A stretch of DNA of 64,000 bases, from NCBI GenBank assembly GCA_014656175.1, contig BNBX01000003.1, positions 564,161 through 628,160 of the forward strand, given 5' to 3'. Of this stretch, positions 35,802-43,317 are shown one piece after another; position 1 is the stretch's first letter, and every line of letters starts with the position of its first letter. Made by a program: the position numbers and the translations under genes. Source of the stretch: Streptomyces werraensis (GTDB lineage: Bacteria; Actinomycetota; Actinomycetes; Streptomycetales; Streptomycetaceae). A model generated the notes under the pieces. That model was not told where the DNA came from. It saw only the letters and a program-made list of their open reading frames with translations, and made no database searches.

Positions 35802-36526
35802 GCGCGCGGCTGCGCTGGCTCGAGGCCCGGCTCACCGGCCGGCACGACGAGTCGGACACCGCCCGCACCCTCGTGTTCGACGTCCCCGGCTGGCCGGGCC
35901 ATCTGCCCGGACAGCACGTCGACGTACGGCTCACCGCGGAGGACGGCTACAGCACGCAGCGCAGCTACTCGATCGCCAACGCGTCCGACGGGGAACGCGT
36001 CGAGCTGACCGTCGAGCGGATCGACGACGGCGAGGTCTCCCCGTACCTGGTGGACGTCCTCGAGGTGGGGGACGTGATCGAACTGCGCGGGCCGGTCGGC
36101 GGCTGGTTCGTGTGGCGGCCCGACGAGCAGAAGGAGCCGGTGCTGCTCGTCGCCGGCGGTTCCGGACTGGTGCCGCTGATGGCGATGATCCGCACCCGGC
36201 GGGCCCTCGGCAACCGCGTCCCCTTCCGGCTGGTGTACAGCCTTCGCGCTCCGCGATCGCAGTTGTTCGTCCCGGACTTGCGGACCGCGGACCCGGGGCT
36301 GGACAGGACCTTCCTCTACAGCCGCTCCGCACCGGAGCGCTGGCCCCGGCCGCCCGGGCGCATCACCGCGAACGACCTGTCAGCCGGAGGGTGGCCGCCG
36401 GACTTCGAACCGGCCTGCTACGTCTGCGGATCCACCGGATTCGTGGAGACGGCGGCCGGCCTCCTCGTGGCGCTCGGCCACGACCCCCGCCGCATACGGA
36501 CCGAACGCTTCGGCCCCGGCGGGTGA
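35771..36526 (+). CDS. Ferredoxin-reductase-type FAD/NAD(P)H oxidoreductase
   Basis: A 251-residue reductase with an FAD domain (QRSYSIANAS) and an NAD(P) domain (VLLVAGGSGLVPLMAMIR, later CYVCGSTGFVETAAGLLVALG). The 2Fe-2S domain present in many relatives is missing: the protein ends directly after the NAD domain (RTERFGPGG). It overlaps the sulfite oxidase-like gene by 31 bp and is followed by a DUF6510 gene after 18 bp, so it probably feeds electrons to the molybdenum enzyme. Confidence 0.9.
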   Translation: MARAAVPGRLGARLRWLEARLTGRHDESDTARTLVFDVPGWPGHLPGQHVDVRLTAEDGYSTQRSYSIANASDGERVELTVERIDDGEVSPYLVDVLEVGDVIELRGPVGGWFVWRPDEQKEPVLLVAGGSGLVPLMAMIRTRRALGNRVPFRLVYSLRAPRSQLFVPDLRTADPGLDRTFLYSRSAPERWPRPPGRITANDLSAGGWPPDFEPACYVCGSTGFVETAAGLLVALGHDPRRIRTERFGPGG

Positions 36527-36544
36527 GCGAAGGGACCCCGATCC

Positions 36545-36820
36545 ATGACCACCGAACCCGGCTTCCTCGACGGCAACGCCGCCGCCGGCGACCTCGAGTC
36601 GCTGTTCGGCGCCGACATGACCACGGCCGCCGGACAGTGCCAGGGCTGCGGCCTGCGGATGCGGCTGGCCGAGGCGCACGCCTACCTCGGCGGCCCGGGG
36701 ACGGTGCTGCGCTGCCCCGGCTGCGAGGACGTGCTGCTGCGCATGGTCCGCTCCCCGAACCACCTCTGGCTCGACGCGAGCGGCCTGGACTACCTGCGCC
36801 TTCCGGCGGCAGCCGGGTGA
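36545..36820 (+). CDS. DUF6510 family small zinc-ribbon protein
   Basis: A 91-residue protein: DGNAAAGDLESLFGADMTTA, then a CxxC pair in CQGCG and a second in CPGCED that would bind zinc, and a C-terminal NHLWLDASGLDYLRL. The layout matches the DUF6510 family, which is regularly found beside sulfite oxidase-like and ferredoxin-reductase-like genes as here. The function is unknown; an assembly or electron-transfer accessory role is inferred from context. A strong terminator follows. Confidence 0.8.
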   Translation: MTTEPGFLDGNAAAGDLESLFGADMTTAAGQCQGCGLRMRLAEAHAYLGGPGTVLRCPGCEDVLLRMVRSPNHLWLDASGLDYLRLPAAAG

Positions 36821-36858
36821 ACGGGAGAGGCTCGGGGTGCGGGAGGATCTCGGGGTGA

Positions 36859-36891
36859 CGGCCGCCGTCCCGGTCGACGGGACGGCGGCCG
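36859..36891 (+). terminator. Terminator of the sulfite oxidase-like operon
   Basis: A perfect 14-bp stem (36859-36872 with 36878-36891) and 5-nt loop lie 38 nt past the DUF6510 stop, before the convergent VOC gene. Confidence 0.9.
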
Positions 36892-36924
36892 CCCGGAGTC
36901 GGCACCGCTCGGAGTCACACCCCG

Positions 36925-37401
36925 TCAGCGGCCCGGCAGCCGCTGCTGCACCTCCTGCAGCACCCAGCCGTTGCCGTCCGGGTCGCTGAAGGTGGCGAAG
37001 GAGCCGTAGGACATCCGGTCCGGGTGGAGACCCGGTTGCCTCCCCTGCCCCTTGGCCGGGTCGTGGGTGAAGTCCCCGCCGCCGTGGCCGTGGTAGAAGA
37101 CGGCGCCCGCGTCGTGGAAGACCTCACTCACCTCGATGCCGCGGTCGACGAGTTCCGCGCGGCTCTTCTCGATGTCGGGGACGACGAGGTACATGCCCTG
37201 CGCGGAGCCCGGCGGCACGGACGTGATGCCCTTGCCGAAGATGATGGAGCACTCCGAACCGGGGGGAGTGAGGTGCACGGCCCTCCAGTCCTCGCCGGCC
37301 GCCTTGTCGAGGTCCAGCCGGAAGCCCATGGCCTCGTAGAAGGCCTTGGCCCGGTCGACGTCCGACACGGGCAGCACGATGAGTTCGAGCTTGAGATCCA
37401 T
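36925..37401 (-). CDS. VOC family (glyoxalase/bleomycin-resistance-like) protein
   Basis: A 158-residue VOC protein: LELIVLPVSDVDRAKAFYEAMGFRLDLD, a middle strand MYLVVPDIEKSRAELVDRGIEV and the end SYGSFATFSDPDGNGWVLQEV. Between them lies an unusually His/Gly-rich loop (YHGHGGG). Enzymes of this fold use a metal for isomerisation or ring cleavage; this subgroup is uncharacterised. The start is the ATG at 37401 with an SD-poor leader. The downstream gap of 104 bp contains the facing terminator. Confidence 0.88.
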   Translation of the reverse strand: MDLKLELIVLPVSDVDRAKAFYEAMGFRLDLDKAAGEDWRAVHLTPPGSECSIIFGKGITSVPPGSAQGMYLVVPDIEKSRAELVDRGIEVSEVFHDAGAVFYHGHGGGDFTHDPAKGQGRQPGLHPDRMSYGSFATFSDPDGNGWVLQEVQQRLPGR

Positions 37402-37458
37402 GAGAGTGACTGCTTTCCGTCGTGGCGGAACCCCCCGCCCCCGACGGGCACACCGGCG

Positions 37459-38376
37459 TCACGCCACCGCGATGACGGTCTTCCCGGCCGTGCCGGACTT
37501 GGTGCGGAACGCGTCCGGCGCTTCGGCGAGCGGACGGACGCTCCCCACCAGTGGCCTCAGCCGGCCCTGCCGGTGACGGTCGACGACCTGCGCGAGGTGA
37601 TGCCGGTCGGGCTCGACGATGAAGTACATCGCCCGGCCGTCCTCGGGCCGCACGGTCGGCGGGCGGGAGATGCTGATGAGGGTGCCTCCCGCTCTGAGGA
37701 CGGCGGCCGAGCGGTCGAGCACCGTCCCTCCGACGGCGTCGAACACGAGGTCCACGAGGCCTACGGCTTCCTCCCACGCCGGTTGTTCCAGGTCGACGAA
37801 CTCCTCCGCGCCCAGTTCCAGCACCAGGTCCCTGCTCCTCGCGCGGCCCGAACCCAGGACACGCGCTCCGGCGTCACGGGCGAGCTGCGTGGCTGCCATT
37901 CCCACCCCCCCTCCCGCTCCGTGCACGAGGACGCTCTGCCCGGTCTCGAGCCGGCCGTGTGTGAAAAGCCCCTGCCAGGCGGTGAGTCCGGGCATCGGCA
38001 GGGCCGCCGCCCGCACGGGATCGACGTCCGCGGGCAGCGGCGTGAGATTGCGCGCCTCCACCGCCACGTACTCGGCGAGGGTGCCGTCGCGGTTCCAGTC
38101 GGTGAGGCCGATCACCCGCTGTCCGACGGACAGCCCGGTGGTGCCGACCGCCACCTCGGCGACCTCTCCCGACACCTCGTGTCCCGGTACGACGGGGGAG
38201 CGGGGCCTGCCGGCCCGGTCGACCCACGAGCCGGGCCAGGTGAGTTCACCGGGCGTGAAGCAGGCCGCCCGTACCTTCACGACGACATCGCCCTCACCCG
38301 CGTAGGGGTACGGGGCTTCTTCGACGACCAGGTCGTCCACAGGAGCGTCGCGGTCGTGAGCTCGTACCGCTCTCAT
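37459..38376 (-). CDS. NADP-dependent quinone oxidoreductase-type MDR protein
   Basis: A protein of about 305 residues of the medium-chain dehydrogenase/reductase superfamily, zinc-free quinone oxidoreductase branch. The N-terminal GroES-like domain has FTPGELTW and VPGHEVSGEV; the Rossmann part has VLVHGAGGGVGMAATQLARDAGARVLG, and RPLVGSVRPLAEAPDAF closes the protein. It reduces quinones or enones with NADPH. The ATG at 38376 follows GGGGG; two earlier in-frame ATG codons are possible. It is 57 bp upstream of the VOC gene on the same strand, so the two may share a transcript. Confidence 0.88.
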   Translation of the reverse strand: MRAVRAHDRDAPVDDLVVEEAPYPYAGEGDVVVKVRAACFTPGELTWPGSWVDRAGRPRSPVVPGHEVSGEVAEVAVGTTGLSVGQRVIGLTDWNRDGTLAEYVAVEARNLTPLPADVDPVRAAALPMPGLTAWQGLFTHGRLETGQSVLVHGAGGGVGMAATQLARDAGARVLGSGRARSRDLVLELGAEEFVDLEQPAWEEAVGLVDLVFDAVGGTVLDRSAAVLRAGGTLISISRPPTVRPEDGRAMYFIVEPDRHHLAQVVDRHRQGRLRPLVGSVRPLAEAPDAFRTKSGTAGKTVIAVA

Positions 38377-38458
38377 CGAGGCCCCCTGAGTCATGTGGCG
38401 AAGGCGTCCTTCCAGCATGCCCCCGTGACGTCCTCGGGTCGAACGGAGCGGCCGTGCG

Positions 38459-39655
38459 TCATGTCTCGCCGTCGCGGCGGAACGGACCGGCGGGGGAGGA
38501 GCCGCCGCCCTCGACGCCCGCCCGCCGGCGTCGACGCGTGTTCAACCGGGCCGCCTGGCGCGTCAGATGGTCGCGTTCGGCGAGGTTGGACGCCTTGAGC
38601 GCTGCCTCCGCGTACAGCGCCGCCGCCGTCTCCGGGTCGCCGTCGCGCTCGTGGAGGTACGCCGCGACCGCCGCGTACCGGGGCAGCGAGTCGTCCAGTT
38701 GCGCGAGTTCCGCAAGCCCCGCCCGCGGCCCGTCCGCCTCGCCGACGGCCACCGCGCGGTTGAGCCGCACCACCGGGCTGTCGGTCAGCCGGACCAGTTC
38801 GTCGTACCACTCGACGATCTGCGTCCAGTCCGTCTCCCCGGTGCTCGGCGCGTCCGCGTGCAGCGCCGCGACGGCGGCCTGCGCCTGGAACTCGCCCAGC
38901 CGGTCACGGGCCAGGGCCGCCTGGAGGATGCCGACACCCTCGGCGATCAGACTCGTGTCCCACCGGCTCCGGTCCTGCTCGGCGAGCGGCACCAGACTCC
39001 CGTCGGGCGCGGTACGGGCCGCCCGCCGCGCGTGGTGGAGCAGCATGAGCGAGAGCAGCCCCGCCACCTCCGGGTGGTCGATCACGGCCGCGAGCTGCCG
39101 GGTGAGCCGGATCGCCTCGGCCGCCAGGTCCACATCGCCCGAGTAGCCCTCGTTGAACACCAGGTACAGCACCCGCAGCACCGTGGACACGTCCCCGGGC
39201 CGGTCGAACCGCACGCCGGAGACGGTGCGCTTCGCGCGGCTGATGCGCTGCGCCATCGTCGCCTCCGGCACCACGTACGCCTGCGCGATCTGACGCGTGG
39301 TGAGGCCGCCCACCGCCCGCAGGGTGAGCGCGACCGCGGACGCCGGCGTCAGCGACGGGTGGGTGCACAGGAAGTACAGCTGGAGCGTGTCGTCCACCGA
39401 GGGCGCGGGCCCGGGCGGCGGCTCCTCCTCGGCCCGGTCCTCACGCCTGCGCCGCGCGGTGTCCGCCCGCGTCGCGTCGAGGAACCGGCGCCAGGCCACG
39501 GTGACCAGCCAGCCCTGCGGATCGCGCGGCGGGGCGTCCGGCCACACGCGCACCGCCTCCACCAGCGCGTCCTCGGCCGCCGCGAAGCCGGCACCGCGGC
39601 GGACGAGGATCCCGAGGACACGCGGTGTGAGCGCCCTCAGCAGCGCCTCGTTCAT
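38459..39655 (-). CDS. ECF42-type sigma factor with TPR-like C-terminal extension
   Basis: A 398-residue sigma factor. Region 2 (LGILVRRGAGFAAAEDALVEAV) and region 4 (LTLRAVGGLTTRQIAQAYVVPEATMAQRISRAKRTV) are followed by a long helical extension of about 200 residues containing FNEGYSGDV and LNRAVAVGEADGPRAGL. This size and extension are those of ECF42, where the C-terminal TPR-like domain replaces an anti-sigma factor. The start is 8 nt from the stop of the DGPF-domain gene, the known genetic partner of ECF42. Confidence 0.9.
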   Translation of the reverse strand: MNEALLRALTPRVLGILVRRGAGFAAAEDALVEAVRVWPDAPPRDPQGWLVTVAWRRFLDATRADTARRRREDRAEEEPPPGPAPSVDDTLQLYFLCTHPSLTPASAVALTLRAVGGLTTRQIAQAYVVPEATMAQRISRAKRTVSGVRFDRPGDVSTVLRVLYLVFNEGYSGDVDLAAEAIRLTRQLAAVIDHPEVAGLLSLMLLHHARRAARTAPDGSLVPLAEQDRSRWDTSLIAEGVGILQAALARDRLGEFQAQAAVAALHADAPSTGETDWTQIVEWYDELVRLTDSPVVRLNRAVAVGEADGPRAGLAELAQLDDSLPRYAAVAAYLHERDGDPETAAALYAEAALKASNLAERDHLTRQAARLNTRRRRRAGVEGGGSSPAGPFRRDGET

Positions 39656-39663
39656 CGGCAAGG

Positions 39664-40071
39664 TCACTCGGTGACGGTGGGGTGCGCGGTCAGGAAGGGC
39701 CGCACCTCCAGCCACTCGTGGATCGGCCGGCCGCCCGCGCCGGGCGCGGCCGACAGCTCCCCGGCCAGTTCGACGGCGCGCTCGTGGCTGTCGACGTCGA
39801 TCACCATCCAGCCGGCGATGAGGTCCTTGGTCTCGGCGAACGGCCCGTCGGTCACGGGCGGGCGCCCCTCGCCGTCGTACCGCACCCACGACCCCTCGGG
39901 CGCCAGCGCCTGGCCGTCGACGAACTCGCCGGTCTTCTCCAGCCGGGCGGCGAAGTCGTTCATGTACTGCACATGGGCCGAGATCTCCTCCGGGGTCCAC
40001 TGGTCCATGGGGACGTCGTTCACCGGGGCCGGGGCGCCGCGGTAGTGCTTCAGCAGCAGGTACTTGGCCAT
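39664..40071 (-). CDS. YCII/DGPF domain protein, ECF42 partner
   Basis: A 135-residue protein of the YCII-related (DGPF) family, an alpha-beta barrel fold. The name-giving motif is present in VTDGPFAETKDLIAGWMVIDVDSHERAVELA. Genes of this type are the typical target and neighbour of ECF42 sigma factors; the enzymatic role is unknown. The ATG at 40071 follows GAGGAGAG. A promoter matching the published ECF42 pattern lies 54 nt upstream, so sigma factor and target form an autoregulated pair. Confidence 0.9.
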   Translation of the reverse strand: MAKYLLLKHYRGAPAPVNDVPMDQWTPEEISAHVQYMNDFAARLEKTGEFVDGQALAPEGSWVRYDGEGRPPVTDGPFAETKDLIAGWMVIDVDSHERAVELAGELSAAPGAGGRPIHEWLEVRPFLTAHPTVTE

Positions 40072-40124
40072 GACGGTTCTCTCCTCGTGCCGGTGCGACC
40101 CATTGTCGTCGCGTTCACACCGGG

Positions 40125-40151
40125 GACGGAGCCGGACGCGGGTTCTCGACA
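40125..40151 (-). promoter_or_regulatory. ECF42-type promoter
   Basis: On the minus strand TGTCGA (40151-40146) is followed after 17 nt by CGTC (40128-40125). This agrees with the TGTCGA -35 and CGWC-like -10 described for ECF42-DGPF promoters. It is correctly placed for the DGPF gene and the sigma gene behind it. Confidence 0.7.
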
Positions 40152-40274
40152 TCACCGCCGAAGAACTTTCCGCGGGGTTCCGGACGGGATGCCGCGGCGC
40201 CTCGACGGGATGCGGGCACCGCGCCGCGTGTGCAAGGTGGAGGGGTCCTAGGCCGCCGGGCCACGGGAGCCACC

Positions 40275-41501
40275 ATGTCTTACGACAACCTGGTCATCGT
40301 GCTCGCGGTGGCCGCGGCCGTCCCGTTCCTGCTCGCCCTGGCGCCTCGCGTGCGGCTGCCCGGCCCGGTCCTGGAGATCGTGGCCGGCGTCGTCCTCGGG
40401 CCGGCGGTCCTGGACTGGGTGCGGCCGGACGGGACGGTCGAGGCGCTGTCCGTCATCGGGCTGAGTTTCCTGCTGTTCCTCGCCGGACTGGAGATCGACC
40501 TCGAACGGTGGCAGGGACCGGCCGCACGGCTCGTCGCCCTGGGTCTGGCCGGCACGGTCGCCCTCGCCGCCACCGTCGGCTGGTCGCTCGACCTCGCCGG
40601 GCTGGTGGAGAGCCCGCTGCTGGTCGGCATCGCCCTGGTGGCCACCTCCCTCGGACTGCTCATCCCGGTCCTCAAGGACGCCGGCGCGGCCGACCGCCCG
40701 GTCGGGCAACTCGTCATCGGGGGAGCGTCCGCCGGGGAGTTCTGCGCGGTGATCCTGCTGTCGCTGTTCTTCTCCGAGCACGCCTCCGGCCTCGCCTCAC
40801 GGCTGCTCCTGCTGCTCGGCCTGGCCTGCCTGACGGTGCTCGTCGTCGTGACGTCGATCCGCGCCACCCGCTCCCGGTGGCTGTCCAGGACCGTGACCGG
40901 CCTGGCGGACACCAGCGCCCAGATCCGGGTGCGGCTGACGATGCTGCTCATCGTCGGCCTGTCCGCGCTGGCCATGCACCTCGGCTTCGAGGCCGTCCTG
41001 GGCGCCTTCGTCGCCGGGGCCGTCCTCCGCCTGGTCGACCCGGACGCCGAGACCCGGCACCCCCAGTTCCACACCAAGCTTGACGGCATCGGCTACGGCT
41101 TCCTCGTCCCGGTCTTCTTCGTCACCAGCGGCGTCCAGTTCGACCTCGTGGCGCTGTTCGCCGACGCCGGCACCGTCCTGCGGGTGCCGCTGTTCCTCGC
41201 GGCCCTGCTGCTCGTCCGCGGACTTCCCGTCCTGCTCTACCGCCGGGCGGGTCTCTCGCGCGCGGAACTCGTCGCCGCCGGGCTCCTCCAGGCCACGTCC
41301 CTGCCGCTGATCGTGGCGGCAACGACGATCGGCGTGCGGCTCGACGCGATCCGGCCGGAGAACGCGGCGGCGCTGGTGGCGGCGGGCCTCCTGTCCGTCA
41401 TCGTCTTCCCACTGGTGGCCCTGCCCCTGCTCGCCCGCACCACCGCCACACCCGGCCAGAACGACGGCCCCACCGGGACACCGGACCGCCCGCACTCCTG
41501 A
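40275..41501 (+). CDS. Cation:proton antiporter (CPA2 family)
   Basis: A 408-residue polytopic membrane protein with about 12 segments. The N-terminal core has RLPGPVLEIVAGVVLGPAVLDWV and the acidic FLLFLAGLEIDLE; the middle has GASAGEFCAVILLSL where an acidic residue replaces the usual aspartate of the ion site, and LGFEAVLGAFVAGAVLRLV. It exchanges Na+ or K+ for H+. There is no C-terminal TrkA domain. GGGAG is upstream of the ATG. It is divergent from the ECF42 pair, whose promoter is 124 bp away. Confidence 0.88.
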   Translation: MSYDNLVIVLAVAAAVPFLLALAPRVRLPGPVLEIVAGVVLGPAVLDWVRPDGTVEALSVIGLSFLLFLAGLEIDLERWQGPAARLVALGLAGTVALAATVGWSLDLAGLVESPLLVGIALVATSLGLLIPVLKDAGAADRPVGQLVIGGASAGEFCAVILLSLFFSEHASGLASRLLLLLGLACLTVLVVVTSIRATRSRWLSRTVTGLADTSAQIRVRLTMLLIVGLSALAMHLGFEAVLGAFVAGAVLRLVDPDAETRHPQFHTKLDGIGYGFLVPVFFVTSGVQFDLVALFADAGTVLRVPLFLAALLLVRGLPVLLYRRAGLSRAELVAAGLLQATSLPLIVAATTIGVRLDAIRPENAAALVAAGLLSVIVFPLVALPLLARTTATPGQNDGPTGTPDRPHS

Positions 41502-41534
41502 GCGACGTACGGCGCCGTCCTTGCGCTCCGCGCC

Positions 41535-41555
41535 GTCACCGGCCAGGCTGGTGAC
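41535..41555. promoter_or_regulatory. 21-bp near-perfect palindrome abutting the CGNR pseudogene start
   Basis: GTCACC-n-GCC-A-GGC-n-GGTGAC: nine of ten pairs match. The last base touches the ATG at 41556 and leaves no room for an SD. It could be an operator on a leaderless transcript or an RNA hairpin. Confidence 0.45.
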
Positions 41556-42137
41556 ATGAGGCACGCGTTCCCCGGTGGCACCCCCGCACTCGACTTCCTG
41601 GGCACGCTGCGCTTCCGGCACCGCGCCGAACCCCGGGAGGACCTCGACTCCCCGGCGAGCCTCGGTTCGTGGTTCCGTGAGGCGGGCATCACCGTGGACG
41701 ACGTTCCCGCCGGACCGGCCGACCTGCGGAAGGCGCTGGCCTTGCGGGAGGCGGTCCACCGGCTGGTCCGGGCCGCCATGGCGGGCGAGGACTGAGACCG
41801 GGACGCGCTGGCCCTGGTGAACGAGTACGCGCCCAAGCCGACCCCGGTGCCCCGGCTCACCCCCGCCGGACTCCAGGTGGACGCCACCGTCGAGCAGGGG
41901 CTCGCCCACGTCGCCCGGGACGCCGTCCTGACGCTGAGCGGTCCCGACCTGCCGCTGCTCAAGGAGTGCGGCAATCCCGAGTGCTCGCAGGTCTTCGTCG
42001 ACCGCTCCCGTGGCGCGCGCCGCGAGTGGTGCGCCATGGACCCCTGCGGCAACAAGATCAAGGCCGCCGCCTACCGCGCCCGCAAGCGGGCGAACGGACC
42101 GCTCGCGGCCGGGAGGTCCGGCCGGCCCTTCGCGTAG
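41556..42137 (+). pseudogene. CGNR zinc-finger regulator interrupted by an in-frame TGA
   Basis: Two parts in the same frame make one CGNR/ABATE protein of about 193 residues. The first 79 codons (FPGGTPALDFLGTLRFRH, LREAVHRLVRAAMAGED) end at a TGA (41793-41795), after which the frame continues with DRDALALVNEYA and, from 41944, the zinc finger CGNPECSQVF, EWCAMDPCGNKIKAAAYRAR. No other disruption is visible. Either a recent nonsense mutation inactivated the gene or this is a sequencing error. It is the second CGNR gene in the window. Confidence 0.75.
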
Positions 42138-42361
42138 GCCGGTACCCGTACAGCCTCGATTCGCCGCCCAGGCACGGTGGTTGACTCCTTCGTCGGCCGA
42201 CCCGCCGTCGCCCGGCGCGAAGGGCCGGGCCGCCCGTGCGAAGCTGGTCACATCCTCGAGACCGGGCCGGCCGGAACCGCGCCGTGCGCCGGGCGGTATC
42301 CGGCACCGGACGGATGCCGACGGACGCACGGCGGACCGGCCGGGCCGGAGGGAGACCGATC

Positions 42362-43288
42362 ATGCCTTCTCCGTCCGTCCTCGTCACCGGAGCCGGCGGT
42401 GTGGGCCGCGCGGTGATCGAACACCTGCGCGCGGACGACGTACCGGTACGGGTCCTGGTCCGTCGCGACGACGAACGGGCGGCGGCGCTGCGCCGGCTCG
42501 GTGCGGAGGTGGTCCTCGGCGACCTCACCCGGCCCGAGACCGTCGCCGCCGCCCTGCGGGACATCGACCGCATGTACTTCGCCATGCCGGTGTCCCGTGA
42601 CCACCTGCTGGCCGCCACCGTCGTGGCGAGCGTGGCCCGGGAGTACGGCGACCTGGACGTCCTCGTCGGCATGTCCCAGATGACGGTGTCGCAGATGACG
42701 GCCACCAGCACCGACGAATCCCACCAGCAGCGCCTGCACTGGCTGGCCGAGCAGGTGCTCGACTGGTCGGGCCTGCCCGTGGTGCACGTCCGGCCCACCT
42801 CGTTCCTCGACAACCCGCTCTTCACGGACCTCGCCGCCCGGTCGATCCAGGCGGACGGCACGCTCGCCCTGCCCTTCGGCAGCGGACGTACGTCCCCCGT
42901 CGCGGTCGCCGACGTCGCCCGGGTCGTGGCCGCGCTGCTGGCCGACCGGCACAGTCACCTGGACCACGTCTACGAGCTGACCGGCCCGCGGGCGATGGAC
43001 ATGACGGAGATGGCCGGGGAGTACTCCCGGGCGCTCGGCCGGTCCGTCGTCTACGCGGACGTGCCCCCGGAGCGGTGGCGGGACGAAGTCCTCTCCCGGG
43101 CGGGGCTGCCCCCGCACATCGAGGACCACATCGTCACCATGTGCCGGCTGCACCGGCAGAACCGCTACGACCGGGCCACCGACGACGTCGAGCGGGTGAC
43201 GGGCGTACCGGCCCAGGCCGTCGAGGACTTCGTCGCCGCCCGCCGCGACCGGTTCCTCGCCCCGCAGTCGGCGGAACCCCTCGACTGA
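42362..43288 (+). CDS. NmrA-like NAD(P)-binding protein
   Basis: A 308-residue atypical short-chain dehydrogenase-like protein. The N-terminal Rossmann motif is VTGAGGVGRAVIEHLRAD, followed by VRVLVRRDDERAAALRRLGAEVVLGDL, typical of NmrA/QOR2 proteins that sense NADP or reduce quinones. The usual YxxxK pair is absent. A C-terminal helical part includes AMDMTEMAGEYSRALGRSVVY. GGAGGGAG precedes the ATG. Upstream is the CGNR pseudogene; 224 bp between them hold no other gene. Confidence 0.88.
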   Translation: MPSPSVLVTGAGGVGRAVIEHLRADDVPVRVLVRRDDERAAALRRLGAEVVLGDLTRPETVAAALRDIDRMYFAMPVSRDHLLAATVVASVAREYGDLDVLVGMSQMTVSQMTATSTDESHQQRLHWLAEQVLDWSGLPVVHVRPTSFLDNPLFTDLAARSIQADGTLALPFGSGRTSPVAVADVARVVAALLADRHSHLDHVYELTGPRAMDMTEMAGEYSRALGRSVVYADVPPERWRDEVLSRAGLPPHIEDHIVTMCRLHRQNRYDRATDDVERVTGVPAQAVEDFVAARRDRFLAPQSAEPLD

Positions 43289-43295
43289 CCCCGCC

Positions 43296-43317
43296 TCCCC
43301 GGCCGGTTCACCGGGGA
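43296..43317. terminator. Short hairpin between convergent genes
   Basis: TCCCCGG and CCGGGGA form a 7-bp stem with an 8-nt loop across the ends of the NmrA-like gene and the DUF2254 gene. It could terminate both transcripts. Confidence 0.5.
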
